Shown here in pieces: positions 35,027 through 45,800 of a stretch of DNA of 64,000 nucleotides. Both the position numbers and the translations under genes were made by a program. Positions within the stretch are counted from its first letter, which is position 1. Every line of letters starts with the position of its first letter. The notes below the pieces were generated by a model. That model worked only from the letters and a program-made list of their open reading frames with translations. It did not search any database and had not been told where the DNA came from. The stretch lies in assembly GCF_019249245.1 (NCBI RefSeq), contig NZ_JAESDK010000019.1, positions 1 through 64,000 on the forward strand. The letters are read 5' to 3'. Source of the stretch: Alteromonas lipotrueiana. GTDB taxonomy: Bacteria; Pseudomonadota; Gammaproteobacteria; Enterobacterales; Alteromonadaceae.

Positions 35027-36187
35027 ATGCAAACTATCGCTATAGCGGCTTTAGCGGTCGTACTCATCGGCACAACAGGATGCGCCAGCAAAATTCATAC
35101 AGAACCTGAGCAGGTGCGGGTACTGCGTGATGATCTATTTCCCAGTTATCATTTGTTTTCAGTAGAGTCAGCCAAAGAAATTTTTAGTCTTGATGATCAA
35201 GCCAGTGACTTTGTACGTCAGAGCCAGTCGGTTCAGCGCGTTCCCCATGCAAATATGCGTGAGCTTTTAAACCGAATATTTGACTATTCTGAGCTGGGTC
35301 TGCTGTATCAGAGTAGTGCTAATTCGGTTGCCAGTGAAACCTTTGCCAACCGAGCAGCTAACTGTCTTTCTCTATCAGTAATGACCTACTCAATGGCAAG
35401 AGCCGCGGGTTTTACTGCTCAATTTTATCAGGTAGATATTCCAGAGTACTGGACCAGAAGAGACGGATATAACCTTCTCAACGGGCACATAAATCTTCGG
35501 GTCCAGGTTGCTCAAAATAGTCATCAGCTAAATCTCATGACCCCATATATGGATGTCGATTTTGATCCTCAAACCGTGCGTAGCCGCTTCAAAAGAGTGC
35601 CTATCAGTAAGTCTAGGGTCGTTGCCATGTTTTATAATAATAAGGGCGCAGATGCGCTGATGGCCAATAGTTACTCTCGGGCTTATGCCTACTTCAAAGC
35701 AGCCGCCAACGCCGATTCACAATTGGGTCAGGTATGGGTGAACCTGGGTGTGTTGTATCGTAAACATCAGGCTTACCCGGCCGCTGAAAAAAGTTATCAG
35801 CAAGCCATTGCACTTGATTACAACAATTTAACTGCATGGGAAAACCTGGCTATTTTGTATCGACTTACTCAGCGTAACGAAGAAGCCGACTTAATCCACG
35901 CACGTATTTCAGCGCAGCGCGACTCGAATCCTTTTTATCACTTTATTTTAGGTGAAGAAGCTTTAGAGCAAGGTCAACCTAAAGTTGCCCTTGTGCATTA
36001 TCGTACCGCTTTGCGGCTGGACAGGTCTCAACATGAAGTTATGGCTGGAATGGGTAGGGCATTTTACGAGCTGGGCGATATAACCCAGGCAGAGCGGTTT
36101 TTAACTCGGGCAGCTAATTTGGCGAGCTCAGAGCAAGACAAAGCGCGTTACCAAAGCAAACTATCGGCATTACAAGCACTGAATTAG
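35027..36187 (+). CDS. Lipoprotein with transglutaminase-like and TPR domains
   Basis: 386 aa from the ATG at 35027, with a strong AGGAGG 5 nt upstream; the in-frame GTG 35021 overlaps that RBS. Lipobox LIGTTGC (Cys at about 19). Residues about 55-165 look like a transglutaminase-type fold (SETFANRAANCLSLSVMTYS with the Cys, then NGHINLRVQV with His). Residues about 220-380 are TPR units (LGQVWVNLGVLYRKHQAYPA, HEVMAGMGRAFYELGDITQA). Probably outer-membrane anchored in the periplasm. An IS4-family element lies 24 nt after the stop, inside its former terminator. Confidence 0.83.
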   Translation: MQTIAIAALAVVLIGTTGCASKIHTEPEQVRVLRDDLFPSYHLFSVESAKEIFSLDDQASDFVRQSQSVQRVPHANMRELLNRIFDYSELGLLYQSSANSVASETFANRAANCLSLSVMTYSMARAAGFTAQFYQVDIPEYWTRRDGYNLLNGHINLRVQVAQNSHQLNLMTPYMDVDFDPQTVRSRFKRVPISKSRVVAMFYNNKGADALMANSYSRAYAYFKAAANADSQLGQVWVNLGVLYRKHQAYPAAEKSYQQAIALDYNNLTAWENLAILYRLTQRNEEADLIHARISAQRDSNPFYHFILGEEALEQGQPKVALVHYRTALRLDRSQHEVMAGMGRAFYELGDITQAERFLTRAANLASSEQDKARYQSKLSALQALN

Positions 36188-36199
36188 CCAAAAAAGCCG

Positions 36200-36210
36200 G
36201 CGTATAAAAC
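36200..36210 (+). repeat. Target-site duplication, left copy
   Basis: GCGTATAAAAC directly precedes the left inverted repeat and is repeated at 37623-37633 directly after the right one. The 11-bp length is normal for the IS4 family. The identity of both copies suggests a recent insertion. Confidence 0.92.
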
Positions 36211-36266
36211 TAATGCCGATCAGTTAAGAATTTAATGATCGGTTGACCGATCTTTGTAAGGCTTCA

Positions 36267-36302
36267 AAATCCGGTATCAGGTAACTGATATCGGATTTTT
36301 TT
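36267..36302 (+). terminator. Hairpin directly before the transposase start
   Basis: The 12-bp stem ATCCGGTATCAG / CTGATATCGGAT (one G-U), loop GTAA and seven T end right at the ATG (36303). The only RBS-like bases, CGGA, lie in the 3' arm. The hairpin can stop transcripts entering from outside and hide the RBS. Confidence 0.65.
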
Positions 36303-37613
36303 ATGGACGTTTCTCAAGCTTTAGACATCATCAATACTGTTAAGCAGCCTCAGGTTAAAGCTCTGTCAGACCTCATCCCCTTAGAACTGATTGAGCAGGC
36401 TTATCAGATGACGGATACGGTCACCTTGCGCAAACGTAAGTTACCGTTGGAATCTTTGGTATGGCTGCTTGTGGGGATGGCTTTATATAATGACAAATCG
36501 ATATCCGACGTGGTGAACCAACTGGACATTATTGACCGTGAGGGTAAGCCCTTTGTGGTGCCAAGTGCGTTAACGCAGCGTCGTAAAACCCTGGGTGAAA
36601 GTGGAGCAAAGGCGGTATATCAGCAAATGACCGCGCATTGGATCAGACAGGCAAACTTGCCTCAGTGGAATGGGCTGACGCTGTTAGGCGTCGATGGTGT
36701 CGTCTGGCGTACCGAAGATACGCCAGAAAACGCCGACGCGTTTTCACGCCAAAAAGACTCTCTTTACCCACAAGTAAGAATGGTTTGTCAGATGGAGCTA
36801 AGTACCCACCTGATGACGGGAAGCGCGTTTGATAGTTACGCCGTCAATGAAATGAAGCTGGCCGAACAGCTTATCGAAACCACTCCGGATAATAGTGTCA
36901 CCCTGTTCGATAAAGGGTTTTACTCCCTGGGCCTGTTACATCAGTGGCAGCACGCAGGGGAAAACCGGCACTGGCTTATTCCTGTTAAAAAGAATCTGCA
37001 ATATCAGGAAATTCGCTCTCTAGGACGCAATGATAAACTGGTCAGTCTGAGTAGTAATCCCCGCTCTAGGAAGTTATGGCCGAGATTACCATACAACCTG
37101 ACCGCTCGTATTGTGAGCCGAAAAATCAAAGGCAAAACCTATGAAGTGCTTACGTCAATGACCGATGCCATGCGCTACCCTGCAGCCGATATCGCTGACT
37201 TATACGGGCATCGCTGGGAGATTGAACTCGGTTACAGGGAGCAAAAACAATATATGCTGGGGAACCGTCTGACCCTACGTAGTCGCTTGCCTGAATTAGT
37301 GAAACAGGAACTGTGGGGGGTATTGCTGACCTACAATCTGGTGCGATACCAGATGGTTCAGATGTGCTTTAACCTTAAAGGAAACTACCTGCCTTACCAG
37401 CTTAGTTTTAACGGCGCGCTGGCTCAGGTGACGTCGCTGCTGGTCGGTCTGCCTTATTCAACGCCCGGCGCTATTCCAAGGCAGTATAAATACCTGCATA
37501 AAATGGCTGAGAATCTTATTCTGGCTCCACGACGAGAACGAAGCTTTCCCCGAACTGTTAAGCAGAGACCACAGCGATACAGCAGAAAGAAAAATGCCGC
37601 TCACCTTAAGTGA
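36303..37613 (+). CDS. IS4-family transposase
   Basis: 436 aa, full length for the family. DDE residues: Asp in [11 protein letters not shown], Asp in [14 protein letters not shown] and Glu in [17 protein letters not shown], the last with the YREK-type pattern of IS4. The N-terminal part (about 1-90) resembles the IS4 DNA-binding domain. Codon use is like the neighbours. Probably active as there is no frameshift and the ends are intact. Confidence 0.95.
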   Translation: MDVSQALDIINTVKQPQVKALSDLIPLELIEQAYQMTDTVTLRKRKLPLESLVWLLVGMALYNDKSISDVVNQLDIIDREGKPFVVPSALTQRRKTLGESGAKAVYQQMTAHWIRQANLPQWNGLTLLGVDGVVWRTEDTPENADAFSRQKDSLYPQVRMVCQMELSTHLMTGSAFDSYAVNEMKLAEQLIETTPDNSVTLFDKGFYSLGLLHQWQHAGENRHWLIPVKKNLQYQEIRSLGRNDKLVSLSSNPRSRKLWPRLPYNLTARIVSRKIKGKTYEVLTSMTDAMRYPAADIADLYGHRWEIELGYREQKQYMLGNRLTLRSRLPELVKQELWGVLLTYNLVRYQMVQMCFNLKGNYLPYQLSFNGALAQVTSLLVGLPYSTPGAIPRQYKYLHKMAENLILAPRRERSFPRTVKQRPQRYSRKKNAAHLK

Positions 37614-37622
37614 ACGGCATTA

Positions 37623-37633
37623 GCGTATAAAAC
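37623..37633 (+). repeat. Target-site duplication, right copy
   Basis: GCGTATAAAAC, identical to 36200-36210, next to the right inverted repeat of the IS. Confidence 0.92.
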
Positions 37634-37660
37634 CGGCTTTTTTAATTTTTGAACGGGAGT

Positions 37661-38500
37661 TTAAATAACGCCCAGCTCTTTAAGCCGTTCCTGAAGGTAC
37701 GAGCCCGCAGTATGGCGTTCTGACAACTTTACGTCCGGGCGAGGATGCAAAAACAATGGCAACGAAATACGTGACTTCGTCATGTCGGTGTTATCTGGGT
37801 TAACCACCCGATGCGTAGTTGAAGGGAAGTGATTGCCCGAGGCTTCCTGCAACATATCTCCAATGTTTACAATCAAATTTCCGAAGTCGCATGGCACATC
37901 TAACCAGCTACCATCACGCGCTTTAACCTGCAAGCCGGGTTCGTTTGCGGCTGGCAATATTGTAATCAGATTAATATCTTCATGAGCGGCGGCCCGAATT
38001 GCATCAGGCTCTTCATCGCCATTTAATGGCGGGTAGTGAAGTATGCGCAGTAGCGTTTGATCGCTATCTTCAATCATCTGCGATAGAGGCTGGCTGTAAG
38101 AGCTCGCAACATCTTGTGGCGAGTAATCTTCAATCCACGACAGTAGTTCCTGCGCTAATTCGTTGGCTTCTTTGTAATACTGCTCAAGCTGTTCCCGTAG
38201 CTCTGGTGGGCACTGGCCCCAAGGATAAAAGTGGTAGTATTCTTTGATATCTTTCTTGGTATTGCCTTTGGCGGTTTCAGATACACTTTGAGGGAAGAAA
38301 CCATCCTGAGTGCCTTTATTATAGACATACTTGTGTTTTTCTTCGCTATCGAAGAATTTTTGCCAGGTATCATAAATATCTGTCACTTTTGACTGCTGGA
38401 TTGGATGATTTTTTAACACCCCAAAGCCAGTTTCACGTAATGACTCTACAAAATCTTCTTTGGCAGTCTCAGATTGATAATCAACAGCAACTAATGGCAT
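37661..38500 (-). CDS. 2-oxoglutarate/Fe(II)-dependent dioxygenase, isopenicillin N synthase family
   Basis: 279 aa from the ATG at 38500 (AGGA upstream; the frame to 38545 is not needed). N-terminal DIOX_N domain (about 3-110: ETGFGVLKNHPI), then the 2OG-FeII domain. Iron ligands: His and Asp in AAHEDINLITIL and His in PSTTHRVVNP. The 2-oxoglutarate Arg is in KSRISLPLFLHP. Homologous marine genes are mostly of unknown substrate. 137 nt downstream of nupC on the same strand, but probably a separate transcript. Confidence 0.88.
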   Translation of the reverse strand: MPLVAVDYQSETAKEDFVESLRETGFGVLKNHPIQQSKVTDIYDTWQKFFDSEEKHKYVYNKGTQDGFFPQSVSETAKGNTKKDIKEYYHFYPWGQCPPELREQLEQYYKEANELAQELLSWIEDYSPQDVASSYSQPLSQMIEDSDQTLLRILHYPPLNGDEEPDAIRAAAHEDINLITILPAANEPGLQVKARDGSWLDVPCDFGNLIVNIGDMLQEASGNHFPSTTHRVVNPDNTDMTKSRISLPLFLHPRPDVKLSERHTAGSYLQERLKELGVI

Positions 38501-38637
38501 AACAGTGTCCTGTATAACGCGAAGAGCACTATAAATCGTGCTCATTCTTAAAAAAACAATGACGGCCGTGGGTTAACGAGTCCGTCCAAAAGCGGTAATG
38601 TATAAAAACTTGACTGTTTAGTCTACTTAATGTGCAT

Positions 38638-39849
38638 TTAACCTAATGCAAAAAAGAAGCCTGCCAGTGCAGCACTCATCAAATTTGATAATGTGGCTGC
38701 AATAACGGCCTTTAAACCCAGCGTGGCGATTTCTTTGCGCCGTGAGGGAGCCATGGCTCCGATGCCCCCCATTAAAATAGCAATGGAAGAAAAATTAGCA
38801 AAACCACATAGAGAAAAAGTAACAATAGCTTGGGTAACCGGAGACAGCTGCGCCTGGTGAGAAACAAAATCCAAGTAGGCGACAAACTCATTCACCACAA
38901 TCTTTTGACCAATGAAGCTTCCTACCAATTGAGCCTCATCCCAGGGCACCCCAAGTACCCAGGCTAGAGGCTGCAATAAAAAGCCTAATATGCCCTGAAA
39001 CGATAATTCTTCATAACCGAATAAACCGCCCCCCCAGCCGATGATGCCATTCAACATTGCAATTAATGCCACAAAAGCGAGCAACATAGCGCCCACATTT
39101 ATGGCCAGTTGAACTCCCGATGCGGCCCCACTGGCAGCCGCGTCAAAAACATTGGCATAGTTGGTATCTTCGGCCTGAATGTCGGCCAATTCATCTTTTG
39201 CTTGTTCGGTTTCAGGCTGAATAATTTTGGCCATCAGCAGACCGCCTGGGGCCGCCATAAAGCTTGCTGCAAGCAAATACTTGAGTTCTACGCCCATACT
39301 GGCGTAACCCGCCATAACCGAGCCTGCAATAGACGCCAGTCCTCCAACCATGACTGCGAACAGTTCTGATTTGGTCATATGTGGGATAAAGGGCCTGACC
39401 ACAAGCGGCGCTTCAGTCTGACCGACAAATATATTCGCCGCCGCCGACATAGACTCTGGGCGACTTGTCTTTAGCAGCTTTTGAAGAAGACCGCCAATCA
39501 GCCGAATGACCCAGTTCATAATGCCTAAGTGATACAACACGGCAATAAGAGCAGAAAAGAAAACAATAACTGGCAAAACGTTAAAAGCAAAGATAAACCC
39601 CATACTTTGGTCACCCATGGGACCAAAGATAAAGTTTATACCTTGCTGACTATAGCCAATAATATTGCCGACAAACTTTGTTGCCGCATGCAGGAATTGA
39701 ATTCCAGGTTCGAAATACAGAATAAAAGCACCAATAAGTGCTTGTACCGCAAATGCGCCACCCACTGTACGCCAGCTAATGCTTCGGCGCGAAGATGACA
39801 ATACAAATGCAATGCCAAGCAATATCACAATGCCCAGTAAACTCACCAT
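38638..39849 (-). CDS. nupC: Concentrative nucleoside transporter (NupC family)
   Basis: 403 aa with about eight to ten membrane segments, plus the family motifs [15 protein letters not shown] (about 140-155) and [14 protein letters not shown] near the C-terminus. Couples nucleoside uptake to H+ or Na+. It starts 23 nt after the uridine kinase gene and behind AAGGAAT, so both form a nucleoside-salvage operon. Confidence 0.93.
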   Translation of the reverse strand: MVSLLGIVILLGIAFVLSSSRRSISWRTVGGAFAVQALIGAFILYFEPGIQFLHAATKFVGNIIGYSQQGINFIFGPMGDQSMGFIFAFNVLPVIVFFSALIAVLYHLGIMNWVIRLIGGLLQKLLKTSRPESMSAAANIFVGQTEAPLVVRPFIPHMTKSELFAVMVGGLASIAGSVMAGYASMGVELKYLLAASFMAAPGGLLMAKIIQPETEQAKDELADIQAEDTNYANVFDAAASGAASGVQLAINVGAMLLAFVALIAMLNGIIGWGGGLFGYEELSFQGILGFLLQPLAWVLGVPWDEAQLVGSFIGQKIVVNEFVAYLDFVSHQAQLSPVTQAIVTFSLCGFANFSSIAILMGGIGAMAPSRRKEIATLGLKAVIAATLSNLMSAALAGFFFALG

Positions 39850-39872
39850 AGGGTAATTCCTTTATTATTATT

Positions 39873-40496
39873 TTATTGTATTGCCTGTTGAATATGGGAC
39901 TTGATGACATCCAGAGCTATTTGATTTTTTCCACCCTGGGTTACAACTACATCGGCAGTAAACCGGCTTGGCTCGATAAACTCATGATACATGGGTTTAA
40001 CCGTAGATTCGTACTGGCTGGCCACTGATTCAATAGTCCGTCCGCGCTCTTTTACATCACGCATCATTCGTCTCATCAAACATATATCTAACGGGGTATC
40101 GATGAATATTTTAACGTCATACATAGGCAGTAGCTCAGGACGAGCTAACAACATGATACCTTCAAGTATAATGACCGGAGCAGGGTTAAGGCGCTCTGTT
40201 TCGGGAAGCCGGGTATGGGTTTTAAAGCAGTAGTGAGGGTAGTCAATAGGCTCGCCGTGACGCAATGCCTGTAAATGTGCTTTAAGCAACTCATGCTCAA
40301 AAGCATTGGGGTGGTCATAATTATTTTGCTCACGTGCTTCCATAGGCAAATGGTCCTGCGCGCGATAGTAATGATCTTCACGCAGAATTTGGACCGGTTG
40401 CCCCTGAATGGCAAACGCATTAAGCAAATTTTCGGTAAAAAGTGACTTACCAGAGCCTGACGCTCCGGAAATAGCGATAATTAATGGAGATTGCAT
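39873..40496 (-). CDS. udk: Uridine kinase
   Basis: 207 aa from the ATG at 40496. An upstream in-frame TTG (40535) adds 13 residues with no gain; the ATG at 40496 gives the usual length and start (MQSPLIIAISGASGSGKSLF), although its RBS is weak. Walker A GASGSGKS, a conserved DHYYRAQDHL (nucleoside contacts), YDHPNAFEH, and LEGIMLLARPEL. Phosphorylates uridine and cytidine with GTP/ATP. First gene of an operon with nupC. Confidence 0.93.
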   Translation of the reverse strand: MQSPLIIAISGASGSGKSLFTENLLNAFAIQGQPVQILREDHYYRAQDHLPMEAREQNNYDHPNAFEHELLKAHLQALRHGEPIDYPHYCFKTHTRLPETERLNPAPVIILEGIMLLARPELLPMYDVKIFIDTPLDICLMRRMMRDVKERGRTIESVASQYESTVKPMYHEFIEPSRFTADVVVTQGGKNQIALDVIKSHIQQAIQ

Positions 40497-40630
40497 AGTG
40501 ATTTGGGCTGATTTTCCTTGTGCAAAGATACGCAATCATGCCCGATGAATCAATGTTAAGTTGATATTTATCTTTATTTGGATCAGTCCTTGCTTACTGT
40601 GGTTATGACTGATAACGCGTTTAAAAGGCG

Positions 40631-41605
40631 TTAGTTTCCAATTATTTCAACATCTTGTTCTTGTAAGTGCGTAAGTGCGAAAGAATGTTGTTTTGATCTT
40701 GAGCCTTCTCCCTGGGCGCGGGGTGGATAATATTTTTCTTTGGCGTCGCTGAACTGGCTGAAGACCTCTTCTAATGCTGAGCGTATTTCGCTTAATGTTT
40801 TATCTAAATTAGCGTTAAAGTCGGGTCGCTTTCTTTTGGTGTGCCCCAGCTCTATTAACCGGCTGAACACGGAATTTGCTGCACTAATAAGTTCAGGCGG
40901 CACATCTTTATGATGCAGTAGCGGTGTATCGGGATGCTCAATACAATATTTCACCAGCGCGACATAAAAACAGAAAGGTTTGTTTTGTAAAAGCGGGTGC
41001 GTATTGTCAACACCATTACCAATGGTCTTTTTATGTAAGTCGATAACCAGGCGCGGTTGTGGGGTATCTTCCAGGGCGTCGTCCACTGCAGCTAAGCGTT
41101 TGGCTTTTTGCGTTTGTCTGATACGTACTAACATGGGGGCCAGTATCAGCGCTCCGACAACACTGGCGGGGTGCAGCTCAATGATATACCACCAGTTTGA
41201 TTCAGATACAGAAACACTTAGCCGCTGTTCGGCATTTTGCATAGTAAACGTCGTTTCCCCACTATGTTTTGCCCGCAAGGTGTCAGTGCCGTTCACGCCT
41301 TGCAAACTGACCAGCCTAATCGGAAACCCCTCATCGGTAAGCGTTTGATTAAACTTATCAATGTAGCGCGCCACGGCAGACTGGTTAACAGGCGTATTCA
41401 ACGTTTTGTTACCGATATCTAAATACGCGCTATCTAAACTAACCCGTTGCTTTAATGCGTCAAATGCCCGATGGTAAGCAATACTATGTCCGGCAAGCTG
41501 GCCTGCAGAAATGAACATTTGAAACAGGATAAACAAACCCACGGCAACGCCGAGCCCTTTTAACCACTGTTTCGCTGAATACTGCTTCAAATTAACCCTC
41601 TTCAT
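40631..41605 (-). CDS. Unknown inner-membrane protein with cytoplasmic C-terminal domain
   Basis: 324 aa. Helix 1 (about 15-38), a periplasmic domain (about 40-140), helix 2 (about 145-162) and a basic cytoplasmic part (about 165-324), with helices (PFCFYVALVKYCIEHPDTPL, ISAANSVFSRLIELGHTKRK) that could be a winged-helix-like or coiled-coil output. It overlaps the PhnD-like gene upstream by 14 nt, so the two are translated together and may form a sensor pair. No enzymatic motif. Confidence 0.75.
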   Translation of the reverse strand: MKRVNLKQYSAKQWLKGLGVAVGLFILFQMFISAGQLAGHSIAYHRAFDALKQRVSLDSAYLDIGNKTLNTPVNQSAVARYIDKFNQTLTDEGFPIRLVSLQGVNGTDTLRAKHSGETTFTMQNAEQRLSVSVSESNWWYIIELHPASVVGALILAPMLVRIRQTQKAKRLAAVDDALEDTPQPRLVIDLHKKTIGNGVDNTHPLLQNKPFCFYVALVKYCIEHPDTPLLHHKDVPPELISAANSVFSRLIELGHTKRKRPDFNANLDKTLSEIRSALEEVFSQFSDAKEKYYPPRAQGEGSRSKQHSFALTHLQEQDVEIIGN

Positions 41606-42449
41606 TACATCGGTCTAAAATCTGAATACGTTGATAATAAGTCTTGTCGCTCTGAGCTGTCGCAGACTCTATAATTTGTTGTAGCGCGCAGCGTAAGTCG
41701 GTATTACGGGTTTGCATGCGCAAATACCAGCGCATGCCACTGACATTATTCACCAGCGCGGTGATGTAGTTTTTTGACAACTGTTCTTCATCAGCTTTGC
41801 TCCAGTAAGAGGCAATGACATCTACCTCACCGGCGCTCAGGGCCCGCCTAAGCTCTTCATGGGAGCTGTAATACAACAAGGTAACATTGTTTTCGCTCAA
41901 ACCTAATGACTGCATGACCGTTTTTGGAGCCGTGTGACCTGAACGGCTGCTGGGGTAGTCTAAAATCCCTAGACGCTTGCCAATAAGATACTCGCGGGTA
42001 AGTTCGGGCTTTTCTCGCAGGGCAATAAAATAGGCACTGTAATTATTGTGCATCGCCAGCGTTTCATAGCCATAGATTTCGTTAGCTCCAAACGCTTCTA
42101 CAACATTGCTTTTTACCAGCGCTAAGTCACTCACACCATGATTAATATACCGGAATGTGTCGTAGTCGTTCTGACCTACAGTTAGCTGAACATTACCAAA
42201 CTGCCGGCGGACGATAGGGTTACTACATAGCCTTTCAAGTAGAGGCTCAGCCATACTGCTTTCGGTAAGATATACATTCAGCACGTCTTTATTCGACGAC
42301 AACGATTTTTCACAATAAATAAATTGCCCTACCTGAGGAGGTACCTGAGAAAACGATGTCTGTTTTTGGTAATAGCCCAAAGCAAAGCAAATCATCGCTG
42401 CAGATAGGACTATCAGTGCTTTTCCGTATTTATACATAAGCTCTGGCAA
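41592..42449 (-). CDS. Membrane-anchored PhnD-like periplasmic binding protein
   Basis: 285 aa. An N-terminal helix (about 10-25) without a clean signal cleavage site suggests it stays anchored. The rest resembles the PhnD/phosphonate-type substrate-binding fold (LNVYLTESSMAEPLLERL, YDTFRYINHGVSDLALVKSN, KRLGILDYPSSRSGHTAPKT, SAGEVDVIASYWS). No ABC permease or ATPase gene is near; instead a membrane protein gene overlaps it, so it is more likely a sensor than an importer (inference). Confidence 0.78.
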   Translation of the reverse strand: MPELMYKYGKALIVLSAAMICFALGYYQKQTSFSQVPPQVGQFIYCEKSLSSNKDVLNVYLTESSMAEPLLERLCSNPIVRRQFGNVQLTVGQNDYDTFRYINHGVSDLALVKSNVVEAFGANEIYGYETLAMHNNYSAYFIALREKPELTREYLIGKRLGILDYPSSRSGHTAPKTVMQSLGLSENNVTLLYYSSHEELRRALSAGEVDVIASYWSKADEEQLSKNYITALVNNVSGMRWYLRMQTRNTDLRCALQQIIESATAQSDKTYYQRIQILDRCNEEG

Positions 42450-42872
42450 TAAATTGCATTGAGGGTTACAAACTTATTTATACCCCCAATTTCACCAGTT
42501 AAGCTTATTTATTGCAATAGGTAACTTTACTTTAACAACGTAAACCTATGTAATTTATAGTTATTATACGTTTTATTCTGAATTTTGTTAAACGGTGTTT
42601 ATCTGAGCAATTTGCGTAAAGAATAGTCGCGATTAAAAAGAGACTCTGGTAATGGCTTTTGCGTAGGGGTTTTGCCGGTTTCAACTTCTGATGAAAAAAA
42701 TTGATAATAATCTGTATCAGAGGCAGGCATGGCAGGTAAGGTCTTTACTGTCATCAATTTGAAACATAGCGTCCATACAATCTACCGCGCTAAATTAGGC
42801 AGCCATCGCCAAAATAAATACAGCTTTCGAAATACAACTACCTACATATATGTAGAAAAGGGAAACACACAC
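42450..42872. other. Promoter region of the TonB receptor, no gene seen
   Basis: 423 nt between divergent genes. The in-frame extension of the receptor gene back to 42729 lacks a signal peptide and RBS and is not part of the protein. No clear Fur or other known operator was found by eye. Confidence 0.5.
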
Positions 42873-45800
42873 ATGATCTCTAAATCAAAATTCAGTCGCG
42901 TCGCGGTTGCGGTTGCGTTGTCGGTGGGCCTCGCTTCTACCGCAATGGCACAGGAAACTTCATCAGGCATTAGCGGTACTGTTATTAACAGCACAGGCAC
43001 TACAGTAAGTGGCGCCCAGATTACGTTGTTTGATACTCGTACTGGCTCTACCAAAACACTGGTAAGTAATGCCGATGGTGTCTTTAATACACGTGGTCTA
43101 CGTGTTGGTGGTCCTTACATCCTTAAAGTTGAAGATGGTGAAGGCTCGCGTATCATTGAAGACGTGTTCCTTAACCTTGGTGAGCCGTTAAACTTGACCG
43201 TTACGCTTGAAAACTCTCAGGATATTGAGCAAATCACCGTAACTGGCCGGGCATCTAAAATGATGACCGAAACCACTGGCCCGGCATCATTCTTTGGTCA
43301 AGAAGATTTGCAAAATCAACCTACTGTAGATCGTGATATCAAAGATACGCTTGCTTTAGACCCGCGTATTACTATCGACCAAACCAACGGCGATGCAATT
43401 CAGTGTGGTGGTTCAAATAACCGTTTCAATAGCTTGACTGTGGATGGTGTTCGCCAAAACGATAACTTTGGTCTGAATAGCAATGGTTATCCTACGGAAC
43501 GCCTGCCATTCCCTTATGATGCAATTGACCAGGTAGCCGTTGAATTAGCGCCTTTTGATGTCGAATACGGTGGCTTCTCTGGTTGTGCTATTAATGCGGT
43601 AACACGTTCAGGGACCAACGAAATTCACGGTAGTGTTTTTTACGATTACACCAGCGACTCTTTTCAGGGCGATGAAATTGAAGGTGACTCGCTGGATGTT
43701 CCTGAATATGACGAAACCCGTTACGGCGTGTCAATCGGACTGCCTATCATCAAAGATAAATTGTTCTTCTTTGGTGCATATGAAAAACACGACCCGATTT
43801 CTGTTTTTGAATTCGGTCCGGACGATGCTGGTTTTGCTAACCCGCTAACAGGCTTGTCGACAGCTGATTTACAAAATATTGCTCAAATTGCACAAGACCA
43901 ATATGGTTATACTGTTGGCCCGATTCTTAATTCAGGCGACGAAGAAGAAGAAAAAGTATTATTGAAGCTGGATTGGACGATAAACACCGATCACCGTGCC
44001 TCTTTCACTTACCAGAATACTGATGGCAACAGCGTTTCAACAACTGATTCAAGCAGCAACGGCTATGCTTTTACTGATCACTTCTATCAACGCGGAAATG
44101 AGTTAACTACTTACTCAGCGCAGTTATTCTCCACATGGACGAATGATTTCGAGACTGAAGCAAAGCTTGGTTATCTGGAAGTAGAGAATGGTCAAAAATC
44201 ATTCACTACAGATCCCGGCTTTGGCGAATTCAGAATCAACGACGTCAATGGTTATGATATTCACTTCGGCGCTGATGAATTCCGTCAGTCTAATGTCCTC
44301 AACTACGAAACATTTTCAGCTAAGCTAGCAGGTACTTACTACTACGGCGACCACACCATTACCGGTGGTTTTGAATACGAAGCAACAGACGTATTTAACC
44401 TGTTTAACCCAGGTGCTGAAGGCTTATTTGTATTTGAAGGCCTTGATAATTTTGAGCAAGGTATTGCTGACGAAATCACGTATCGGATTCCTGGCTCACT
44501 AGATACAAACGATTCAGCCGCTGAGTTTACCTTTGAAACGACGACGTTTTATGTTCAGGACAAATGGTATGTAACTACTGATTTGTCGTTGACCTTCGGT
44601 CTGCGTTATGACAAGTGGGACAGTGATGATGTCCCACAGGCGAACGACCTGTTTGAAACGCGTTATGGTTTCACTAATGCTGTGGCACCTGATTTCAGTC
44701 TTGTTCAGCCACGCTTTGGTTTCAACTATAACCTTGACGAAGATACGTTCATCTACGGCGGTGTGGGCCTGTTCGCCGGTGGTAACCCGAACGTCTGGTT
44801 ATCTAACAACTACTCTAACAACGGTATCACCATTCTTTCTTCTGAAGTAAGCTCAGGTGATACTGACCCTGCAGCTCAGGCAGCACTGAACGCATCAAAT
44901 ACTACAAACTTTGGCCAGGAAGTACCGGATTACCTGGTAGATACACTGGTCGGTGGTGACGGTGATGTTAACGCACTAGACCCAGACTTCGATGTACCGT
45001 CAGTATGGAAATGGAATCTTGGTGTTCAGCATCAGTTACCTTATGACGTGCTTGTTGGCGCTGACGTGATCTTCTCACAAATGAAAGACAGTGCAATCAC
45101 TACGGCATTACACACTGTTGATACAGGTTTGACCGCTCCGGACGGGCGCACAATCTATAAGAGTGTTGATTTGGCAACTGAAGCATGTCAGGCCGATATT
45201 AATAGCGACGCGTGTGGCTCTCGCGCTGGTGTAGATTATTATTTAACCAACAGCGACCGTGACGCGAATAACACTGTGTTGTCGTTTTTTGCTGATAAAA
45301 TATGGGATAACGGCTTTAGCGCCAATTTCTCTTACGCATATACAGATGCAGAAGATGTCAGCCCAATGACGAGCTCAACCGCATCATCAAACTACGGTAA
45401 CTTGTCTGTTGTTGATTATAACAACCCAGAAGTTGCGACCAGTAACTACGAAACAGAACACCGTTTTGTGCTGCGTTTGTCTTATAGTCATGAGTTCTTT
45501 GACGGATACGCATCGCGCTTTAACTTGTTTGCCCAACGTGTATCAGGTAAGCCTTACAGCTACACTTTTGACGGCGACCCAGGTTTTGGTGATGCTCGTG
45601 GATTTGAAGACCGCAGTTTGTTGTACGTACCTTTAGAAAATGATCCGCTGGTTATCTACGGGCCTGATTTTGACCAGGCTGCATTTAATGACTTCATTAG
45701 CAGCAATGGTTTGACTCGTGGCGCTATTCAAGCACGTAATAGCCAAAACAGTGACTGGTGGAGCCGAGTAGATATTAAATTTACTCAGGAAGTACCAGGG

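Larger units (their letters stand above)
36211..37622 (+). mobile_element. IS4-family insertion sequence, complete, 1412 bp
   Basis: Terminal inverted repeats TAATGCCGATCAGTTAAG (36211-36228) and, at the right end read inward, TAATGCCGTTCACTTAAG (37622-37605), 16 of 18 identical. It is flanked by an 11-bp duplication and carries one intact transposase gene, whose stop codon lies inside the right repeat. Near the left end there is a palindrome GATCGGTTGACCGATC (36237-36252), and near the right end a hairpin around AATGCCG...CGGCATT (37592-37620). Both probably insulate the transposase from outside transcription. Confidence 0.93.
36190..37643. terminator. Bidirectional terminator split by an insertion sequence
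   Basis: Arms AAAAAAGCCGG (36190-36200) and CCGGCTTTTTT (37633-37643), which before insertion would have faced each other across CGTATAAAA. They served the convergent lipoprotein and oxygenase genes. The IS and its 11-bp target duplication now sit in the loop. Confidence 0.75.

Noticed and set aside
42729-42872. N-terminal extension of the TonB receptor
   Set aside because: It would bury the signal peptide starting at 42873, which has its own RBS.
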